Source: a virus
Virus record (IMG/VR): IMGVR_UViG_3300028800_000069
Coordinates: 1 to 64,000 of that record
Direction: 5' to 3' (one strand)
DNA: 64,000 nucleotides
Under the pieces are notes generated by a model. That model worked only from the letters and a program-made list of their open reading frames with translations, did not search any database and was not told the DNA's origin. Of this stretch, positions 58,747 through 64,000 are shown piece by piece (the stretch's first letter is position 1; every line of letters starts with the position of its first letter). The position numbers were made by a program, and so were the translations under genes.

Positions 58747-59225
58747 TGATCTACATTGGAATCGATCCGGGCTTGAGCGGAGCGGTGGGGGTGTTGATAC
58801 CTAATGAGGGTGTAATGGTGTATGACACTCCTACTGCCGTCGTTGAAGGTGAGAAAACAAAACGCAGGTATCTCTTTGGGTCTATGGCAGCATTGTTGAG
58901 GCCATATATTGGTAAAGATGTACTGGCAGTGCTGGAGAACGTTCATTCGATGCCGAAACAGGGAGTGGCATCATCATTCTGCTTCGGTGAAGGAAAAGGC
59001 GTGTGGGAAGGTATTCTAGCTGCGTTCGAAATACCTACAGAGCTAGTATCCCCACAGCGCTGGAAGAAAGAGATAATGGCAGACCAAGGAAAAGAAAAGA
59101 GCGCAGCCAGATTCAAGGCGATGGCTCTGTTCCCGTCCTTGGCAGATCAATTGAAACTGGTGAAGCATGACGGCAGAGCGGAAGCTTTGCTAATGGCAGT
59201 GTACGGACAACGATTGAGAAAGTGA
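58746..59225 (+). CDS. RuvC-like Holliday junction resolvase
   Basis: 159 residues, GTG start. YIGIDPGLSGAVGV near 5, LENVHSMPKQGVASSF near 61, LVSPQRWKKEI and KHDGRAEALLMAVYG near 140 give the four acidic metal ligands of RuvC. Resolves recombination or replication branches before packaging. Confidence 0.88.
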   Translation: MIYIGIDPGLSGAVGVLIPNEGVMVYDTPTAVVEGEKTKRRYLFGSMAALLRPYIGKDVLAVLENVHSMPKQGVASSFCFGEGKGVWEGILAAFEIPTELVSPQRWKKEIMADQGKEKSAARFKAMALFPSLADQLKLVKHDGRAEALLMAVYGQRLRK

Positions 59226-59229
59226 GAAA

Positions 59230-59658
59230 ATGACGATCAGTGAAGTAGCGAAAAAGCACAGTTACATAGAAGAGTTTAACTGCGTAGTAGCTTTGTACTC
59301 TGTGTTGAAGGCCAATAACATGTCGCTGCGCGTGAAGCAAGTGATGTATAGAGCAGACGAGGTGGCTGCGGAGCCTATTGACTTCATTAGCGATGTAGAA
59401 GTAAAAGTTAAGCGAGCCGTAGGTCAGAGGTTCTACGATATATTCCTTCGCGCCGTCTACAATGAAAACACGGAGATACTTTCAGAGACATTACGCGAAG
59501 CACTCGGCAGAACGTTCGCTGAATATGGCTTGGGTCCGTCCGGTGCGTATGCAAGGCTTTACTACAAGATTAAAAACGATCAAGTCCGTAGCTACATGAA
59601 AGGTGTGACCAATGGAGTCTTCAGAGCAGACGACACAGAACCTGACCAATTCGATTGA
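59230..59658 (+). CDS. Protein of unknown function
   Basis: 142 residues, mostly helical, MTISEVAKKHSYIEEFNCVV to EPDQFD. GAGAAA ribosome site. No family recognised. Confidence 0.6.
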   Translation: MTISEVAKKHSYIEEFNCVVALYSVLKANNMSLRVKQVMYRADEVAAEPIDFISDVEVKVKRAVGQRFYDIFLRAVYNENTEILSETLREALGRTFAEYGLGPSGAYARLYYKIKNDQVRSYMKGVTNGVFRADDTEPDQFD

Positions 59659-60133
59659 AGAAGTAGTTGCACCTGTGCCACCTGAGGCACCTCCACAGCA
59701 CTTTACACGCAAGCAGATTGGGCAGCTACGCAGGCAGTGGATAACCACCACCCACGGCACCGTACGCGCATGCGGTCACCTAGCGAAGTTCTCCAAGGAC
59801 CACGATCCAAAGAATAACTGCATTCATTGCTGGACAGCCTACTTCATGTCGAAGGATAAAGACGGAAATCCTTACGTCGATCTAGACCTGATTCACGCTG
59901 TGCTAACCACTAAGGGTGGCAAGGCACTTGTTGCAATGAGAGGCACGAAGTTCACAAAGATGTTCCACGGGTTCCTTTCTTCACAATTACTCCCTGCACT
60001 CGCAGCGGAAATCAACAGCAAGCCTCAGGACGAGGCCCCAGCAACTATCGTAGGAGGCACCTTTGGAACAGACCAAGAACTCGTACAGACCGGAGTATCA
60101 GGTCTACCAGACAGCGAAGGATCGCTGCACTAA
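59612..60133 (+). CDS. Protein with C/H-rich centre
   Basis: 173 residues. ACGHLAKFSKDHDPKNNCIH then CWTAYF may bind a metal; the ends are Pro/Glu-rich. Its start overlaps the previous gene by 47 bp and its end is overrun by the HNH gene from 60063. Confidence 0.6.
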   Translation: MESSEQTTQNLTNSIEEVVAPVPPEAPPQHFTRKQIGQLRRQWITTTHGTVRACGHLAKFSKDHDPKNNCIHCWTAYFMSKDKDGNPYVDLDLIHAVLTTKGGKALVAMRGTKFTKMFHGFLSSQLLPALAAEINSKPQDEAPATIVGGTFGTDQELVQTGVSGLPDSEGSLH

Positions 60134-60521
60134 TCCACATAGTCAACGTTGGGCTTCTCATGGTGGGCGTGGCATAAAGTTCTTGTTCAACTCCTTCACA
60201 GAGTTCATTGCAGAACTTGGACCGCGCCCTACATCGGAGCACTCACTGGACAGGGAAGATAACGACGGTAACTACGAACCGGGAAACGTGCGATGGGCGA
60301 CTAGAAGCCAACAACAGAAGAACAAAAGAGCCTACGGCAAAGGTTATGGTTGGCACGAAGCCTCTGGTTTGTGGTACGCAAGAACATGTAGGAACGGAAA
60401 AGAAACATGGCTAGGTACTTTCAAAACAAAGAGAGAAGCCAAAGCTGCACGGGAAAGGGCTGTGGATGAGCAACGCAGAAAAGTTCAAGCAAATAGAAAG
60501 ACTAAGCAAACAACTAGATGA
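60063..60521 (+). CDS. HNH homing endonuclease overlapping its neighbours
   Basis: 152 residues from TTG with GGAGGCACCT upstream. LDREDNDGNYEPGNVRWAT is the HNH core seen in many phage homing nucleases, and WYARTCRNGKETWLGTFKTK a partial AP2-like domain. It overlaps the gene before by 71 bp and recA by 56 bp, so the insertion left both host genes readable. Confidence 0.85.
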   Translation: MEQTKNSYRPEYQVYQTAKDRCTNPHSQRWASHGGRGIKFLFNSFTEFIAELGPRPTSEHSLDREDNDGNYEPGNVRWATRSQQQKNKRAYGKGYGWHEASGLWYARTCRNGKETWLGTFKTKREAKAARERAVDEQRRKVQANRKTKQTTR

Positions 60522-61617
60522 GCAGCACTCAATCAAGAATTTAGGGCGAGAAGTGAAGAACTCTCTAGTGCGTTTGGGAGATAAGCCTGTACTTAGGGTA
60601 CCATGTATACAGACTGAACTGCCCACACTAGACTATGATGTCCTACAATATGGGGGAATCCCACGTGGGCGCATTGTGGAGATATTTGGACCCGAGTCCT
60701 CTGGTAAAACCACCACAGCACTGTACATAACAGGTCAAGAACAGCGCACTGGAGGCATAGCAGCCTACATTGACGCAGAGCATAAACTAGAACCTTCCTA
60801 TGCACAGGTGCTGGGAGTTAACATTGACGACTTAGTTTTCAACCAGCCTAACAGCGGTGAAGAAGCCTTGGACACTGTGGATAAATTGGTAGAGTCTGGT
60901 GCTATCACTTTGGCAGTTATTGATTCTGCCGCTGCTTTAGTTCCAGAGGCCGAGCTTGCTGGTGACATTGGTGACCAGCACATGGGACTGCAAGCAAGAA
61001 TGTTCTCCCAAGCCTTACGCATTCTAACAGGCAAAGCCGCTCGCAACGGGGTGACTTTGATTTGGTTGAATCAAATTCGTGAGAAGATTGGTGTGATGTA
61101 CGGCAATCCAGAAACTACTCCCGGTGGACGCGCCCTGAAGTTCTACTCCAGCGTGCGCTTGAGCATCAGCCGGAAAGAAGCGATCTGGGAAGGCACCAAG
61201 GAAAATATTATTGGGCACAGCATTGATCTGCGATGTGTTAAAAATGGAGGCGGAATTCCGTTCCGGCGCACACAGATTAATCTCATCTACCCCGGCAAAG
61301 GTCGTCAACCGGGATTCGACAAAGTAGACAACATGATTGAGTTCGCGGCTGGGCGCAACCTGTTCGACATGAAAGGAAGTTGGTACTGGCTTGACCTTGG
61401 CAATGTGCAGATGAAAGAAGAAAAAGGCAAGCAAGTACCAGTGCTAAAGGACGGCAAGCCCGTGCCTATGGGTCCAGAAAAAATCGCTAACGGAATGGAG
61501 AACCTGAAGTCATTTCTAAGCACCAGACCGGATGTGATTGAGCTACTACAAAAACGAGTAGCAGCACTGATCAAGAAAGAAGAGGAGCAACCAGTTGGGC
61601 AGGTGACCAATGTCTAG
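60466..61617 (+). CDS. recA: RecA recombinase
   Basis: 383 residues. Walker A GPESSGKTT near 74, AAYIDAEHKL, Walker B LAVIDSAAAL near 150, QHMGLQARMFSQALR, LIWLNQIREKIGVMYGNPET (L2 DNA-binding loop) and TPGGRALKFYSSVRL are full-length RecA signatures. Works with the Cas4-like nuclease and RuvC in recombination-dependent replication. GAAAGGGCTGTGG upstream. Confidence 0.95.
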   Translation: MSNAEKFKQIERLSKQLDEQHSIKNLGREVKNSLVRLGDKPVLRVPCIQTELPTLDYDVLQYGGIPRGRIVEIFGPESSGKTTTALYITGQEQRTGGIAAYIDAEHKLEPSYAQVLGVNIDDLVFNQPNSGEEALDTVDKLVESGAITLAVIDSAAALVPEAELAGDIGDQHMGLQARMFSQALRILTGKAARNGVTLIWLNQIREKIGVMYGNPETTPGGRALKFYSSVRLSISRKEAIWEGTKENIIGHSIDLRCVKNGGGIPFRRTQINLIYPGKGRQPGFDKVDNMIEFAAGRNLFDMKGSWYWLDLGNVQMKEEKGKQVPVLKDGKPVPMGPEKIANGMENLKSFLSTRPDVIELLQKRVAALIKKEEEQPVGQVTNV

Positions 61618-62188
61618 CCATCGCGGTTCACTTTACACGTACTCAGGTAAGATCGCCTTCCCCGGTGGAGCACCTTCTCTACTCGACACAGCTATATCGT
61701 TGTCGAGGGAAGGCCGCTTCGCTGGGGCCGGACGTAGGTTCTTCTCAGTAGCCTTACACTGCTTTGTCGTAGCTGATCTTCTGCCTTCACATCTGAAGTT
61801 CGACGGATTGTTTCACGACAACCCAGAGGTGATCACAGGGGACACGCCGAAGCCTGCTAAGACTGCAGAGATAGAAGCGTTCGAAGAGGACTTGTCTATT
61901 GCTGCGTACGCCTCGCACGGCATTACACCGCCTAACGAACTGCAACATGCTACAGTGAAGCTCGCAGACCGTATGGCAATGCGTGGTGAGGTATATACCG
62001 TAGGCAACGTGGCACTGCAAGAATTCTACGAGCCGTGCCCTGAAGCCGAGGAGTTGATTTTCAAGTACGTAAAGGAGTATACTTACGAAGACATGCTGGA
62101 GGCGAGCGGTCGAGTGCCGATGGAGTTTATGAGGAGGTTTCGACAGTACAAACAACAACTAGCACCAGAGAGATTTGTGAAATATTAA
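61610..62188 (+). CDS. HD-domain phosphohydrolase (YfbR-like)
   Basis: 192 residues. FSVALHCFVVADLL near 48 and LFHDNPEVITGD near 66 supply the H…HD metal ligands, with TVKLADRMAMRGE the later D. YfbR-type enzymes are 5'-deoxynucleotidases. With MazG and the deaminase this suggests dNTP pool remodelling. Start overlaps recA by 8 bp. Confidence 0.8.
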   Translation: MSSHRGSLYTYSGKIAFPGGAPSLLDTAISLSREGRFAGAGRRFFSVALHCFVVADLLPSHLKFDGLFHDNPEVITGDTPKPAKTAEIEAFEEDLSIAAYASHGITPPNELQHATVKLADRMAMRGEVYTVGNVALQEFYEPCPEAEELIFKYVKEYTYEDMLEASGRVPMEFMRRFRQYKQQLAPERFVKY

Positions 62189-62206
62189 AATCCTAAGGAG
62201 ACAATA

Positions 62207-62719
62207 ATGTGCGCTGCAAACAATTTACCAAGCAAGACACCCACAACTTCAACCAAGCCCTCGACAAGTACGACCAAGGAGCCGAAGTGGTTAACGATGA
62301 AGAAACAGAACAAGTCTTCAGCCGGAAAGACCGCAAAGCCTATCGCTCCGAAGTCCTCAGAAAGCAGCGCACAGAAGCCTCAGCAAGAAACACGAAACGC
62401 AAAGCGAGCACGCTGGGCTAAGAAGTCGAAGCCCGTGGCAAAGGCTCCGGTGAACCGTGGTCCTGTCCGTGAGTACATCTCTGTGTGCTGCAATGTAGGA
62501 GCTACGAAGCCTCGTGCAGGGGCAAAGGAAGCAGCTAAAGACCCAGAGACAGGTAAGGTCAAGGACAAGTCCAAGGGTCTAGGTCACTGGCGCTGCACTG
62601 GTTGCCGCAAGGCTTGCAAGGTGAAGTCTCAGGCACCAGCACCTAAGTCGGTAGTTATTGCCAGCGTACCTTTGTTCGTTCCTAATCAAAGCGTGGAGGT
62701 GACCGTTGCGACTACTTAA
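62207..62719 (+). CDS. Basic zinc-ribbon protein with disordered N-terminus
   Basis: 170 residues. TAAGGAGACAATA upstream. The first 90 residues are Ser/Thr/Lys/Pro-rich; SVCCNVGATKPRAGAKEAAK … LGHWRCTGCRKACKVKS is a zinc ribbon familiar in phage proteins. A GTG two bases on (62209) opens another frame of 70 residues that also looks protein-like, so the N-terminus may instead be the shadow of that gene, with the zinc protein starting at MKKQNKS (62297). Confidence 0.6.
   Translation: MCAANNLPSKTPTTSTKPSTSTTKEPKWLTMKKQNKSSAGKTAKPIAPKSSESSAQKPQQETRNAKRARWAKKSKPVAKAPVNRGPVREYISVCCNVGATKPRAGAKEAAKDPETGKVKDKSKGLGHWRCTGCRKACKVKSQAPAPKSVVIASVPLFVPNQSVEVTVATT
62209..62421 (+). CDS. Possible overlapping basic protein
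   Basis: 70 residues from GTG, MRCKQFTKQDTHNFNQALDK to KRKASTLG, charged and helical, using the same ribosome site as the gene at 62207. Only one of the two frames is likely translated efficiently from this site. Confidence 0.4.
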   Translation: MRCKQFTKQDTHNFNQALDKYDQGAEVVNDEETEQVFSRKDRKAYRSEVLRKQRTEASARNTKRKASTLG

Positions 62720-63116
62720 GCAATTCGTTGTGGACTACCTAATCGGGGTAGCCCTAGTGGCTCTTATTTGCCTGCTGTCTATTTTCTCGCACGGTGCCGT
62801 AGGCAAACAGCATGTGAACTCTATTGGCACTCCAATGTACATGGACAACCCGTTCACGTATAAGGCTGGAGCGATCATCGCTGTGGCATACGTAGCAAAC
62901 GGCAAAGGACTCGCCGTGCGAGTGCAGCCGATTGGAACCTATGGTCTGTTCACCGAGGACATTCTGTTTTGTGGTACGCCTACGGAGTCGTTCTTGAACA
63001 TGACTAATCCTATGGTGTTGACCTACCGCACCAGAGCGAACAAAATGATTGACTACGTAGGGTGTCACGATTTGATTAGCGTGTACTCTCTCAAACCCAA
63101 GGAGAAGTTACAGTGA
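62706..63116 (+). CDS. Membrane-anchored protein
   Basis: 136 residues, TTG with GTGGAGGTGACCG upstream. VVDYLIGVALVALICLLSIF is one membrane helix, followed by a beta-rich part (TYKAGAIIAVAYVANGKGLA). Overlaps the previous gene by 14 bp. Possibly a spanin-type or periplasmic protein; unproven. Confidence 0.55.
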   Translation: MRLLKQFVVDYLIGVALVALICLLSIFSHGAVGKQHVNSIGTPMYMDNPFTYKAGAIIAVAYVANGKGLAVRVQPIGTYGLFTEDILFCGTPTESFLNMTNPMVLTYRTRANKMIDYVGCHDLISVYSLKPKEKLQ

Positions 63117-63259
63117 CATTCTTCAACCACTTGTACAAAAACCACGAGAGAGAAGAGCTAATACGCACTGTTGACTCTATGATCTCGATCTTGCTGCAGT
63201 TGACTACCCTAGGTGTGCAGGTATTCGGACTGTGGTGGATCATGCATCACCCTCACTAA
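63113..63259 (+). CDS. Small membrane protein (holin-like)
   Basis: 48 residues, GTG start, MTFFNHLYKNHEREELIRTV then ISILLQLTTLGVQVFGLWWI as a membrane segment. AAGGAGAAGTTACA upstream. It directly precedes the DUF2778-like cell-wall gene, a position that fits a holin. Confidence 0.5.
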   Translation: MTFFNHLYKNHEREELIRTVDSMISILLQLTTLGVQVFGLWWIMHHPH

Positions 63260-63267
63260 GGAGAACT

Positions 63268-63642
63268 ATGAATTGGAAGTACGAACAGAAGACAGGAAAG
63301 CTGTACGATCCGCAAGGCAACTTCGTAGCGAAGGGCTATGCAGGCGGCAACTGTGGGAAGAACCCTGAGGGCATTAACAACGCTGACATGCAAGGCGTGA
63401 AAAGTGTAGGTCCACTTCCGGTAGGTGTTTACACTCGCGGAGCAGTGGTGTTACAGTCGCACCTCGGACCCTTTGCCATTCCTCTGGTACCTGACAAGGA
63501 CAATGACATGCTTGGACGTGGTGGATTTTTTATGCACGGGGACACTACACCTTCTGGCAATGCCTCGGAGGGATGCATCATCATGCTACGTGCCATACGT
63601 GAGTTGTTCTACAAATCAACTGATCCACTGGAGGTGGTATGA
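63268..63642 (+). CDS. DUF2778-like (L,D-transpeptidase-fold) protein
   Basis: 124 residues. MNWKYEQKTGKLYDPQGNFV, then GPLPVGVYTRG, GGFFMHGDTTPSGNASEGCI carry the HGD…SxGC signature (His near 90, Cys near 101) of DUF2778/Tlde1-type proteins, which act on peptidoglycan cross-links. Likely a lysis or wall-remodelling protein. No signal peptide, so it would need a holin or other route. Confidence 0.75.
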   Translation: MNWKYEQKTGKLYDPQGNFVAKGYAGGNCGKNPEGINNADMQGVKSVGPLPVGVYTRGAVVLQSHLGPFAIPLVPDKDNDMLGRGGFFMHGDTTPSGNASEGCIIMLRAIRELFYKSTDPLEVV

Positions 63643-63893
63643 TCGTAAAGCACATCGGAGCAGATGGAAGAGTACGACGGCAGTTCGAAAGTATTCACTC
63701 CATTTACCAACACGACCACAACCATATTGTGACCGTGAATCGAGTACAAGCAGCAATCGAACCTGTAGACACTTCTAATGCGTTGCCCACAGCTTACATG
63801 CGCAACTGGAGTTTTGAATATCCAGTAGCCATCATTCATTTAGCAGAGGGCGAATCAGTGGAGAGGGTAGAGGATGAACCTACACGGGCTTAA
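63639..63893 (+). CDS. Protein of unknown function
   Basis: 84 residues, MIVKHIGADGRVRRQFESIH to EPTRA, beta-rich. GGAGGTGGT upstream and a 4-bp overlap with the previous gene. Confidence 0.55.
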   Translation: MIVKHIGADGRVRRQFESIHSIYQHDHNHIVTVNRVQAAIEPVDTSNALPTAYMRNWSFEYPVAIIHLAEGESVERVEDEPTRA

Positions 63894-64000
63894 CTGGGGA
63901 CAAATCATTGGGTGGTCTGGAGTCATTCAAAGCGCAGGCGCGGCAATCGGCTACGCTTGCGTTAAGGACTTTCGCCACGCTCTCTACTTCGCCTTCGCGG
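63874..64000 (+). CDS. Small membrane protein, cut by the right edge
   Basis: First 42 codons: MNLHGLNWGQIIGWSGVIQS then AGAAIGYACVKDFRHALYFA. The pattern resembles short phage membrane proteins with a DYRRALYW-type motif. AGAGGGTAGAGG upstream. Incomplete. Confidence 0.55.
   Translation, partial: MNLHGLNWGQIIGWSGVIQSAGAAIGYACVKDFRHALYFAFA

Noticed and set aside
1-64000. Search for lysogeny genes (integrase, CI-like repressor) and complete tRNA genes
   Set aside because: None could be supported from the sequence in this window.

Overview
The window is a contiguous piece of a tailed double-stranded DNA phage (Caudoviricetes). The head module (terminase, portal, scaffold, capsid), a dense replication and recombination module, eight HNH-type endonucleases and dozens of tightly packed 30-100 residue genes with GGAG-type ribosome binding sites show this. 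No ribosomal RNA, complete tRNA, integrase or host metabolic operon was found. The host is not stated by the sequence. Several encoded secreted proteins (signal peptides ending in a CFAQ or WGQ type cleavage site, a DUF5715-like protein) look like Acidobacteriota proteins, so a soil acidobacterial host is my tentative inference. Promoters of near-consensus sigma70 type suggest the host RNA polymerase is used at least early.

Layout. Positions 1-17,500 lie on the minus strand and carry virion genes, read from right to left: SprT-like protease, coiled-coil protein, putative small and then large terminase, small basic proteins, portal, scaffold, a small head protein, major capsid, a GroES-like co-chaperonin, and further structural genes running off the left end. 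Positions 17,500-18,000 form a divergent control region with back-to-back sigma70 promoters and a 12-bp inverted repeat. From 18,011 to the right end everything is on the plus strand: DNA polymerase I, MazG-like protein, RNase H, zinc-finger proteins, a strong terminator, 2.2 kb of non-coding repeat-rich DNA (candidate origin), a run of very small genes (25.8-34.6 kb), then DNA ligase, RtcB, deaminase-like protein, ParB-like protein, Cas4/RecB-type nuclease, SF2 helicase, T7-gp4-like primase-helicase, Rnl5-like RNA ligase, RuvC-like resolvase, RecA, an HD-domain protein, and small membrane and cell-wall-acting proteins at the right end.

How the parts fit. The plus arm supplies a nearly complete phage replisome (primase-helicase, Pol I, RNase H, ligase, RecA, RuvC, nuclease) and nucleotide-handling enzymes (MazG, phosphoribosyltransferase, deaminase fold, HD domain). 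RtcB plus an Rnl5-like ligase give two independent RNA-repair routes, useful against host anticodon nucleases. The minus arm packages and builds the head.

Most notable: (1) a compact 204-nt group I intron inside the major capsid gene, whose P1, P10, P7 and P8 pairings can be traced exactly and whose removal adds a 29-residue C-terminus; (2) about 460 nt of highly structured, apparently non-coding RNA with a pseudoknot and terminator between virion genes at 15.62-16.08 kb; (3) several other structured intergenic elements, repeated palindromes and an iteron-like array; (4) a gene hidden in another frame inside the tail of the PD-(D/E)XK nuclease gene; (5) a ribosomal L7/L12 C-terminal-like domain in a phage protein.
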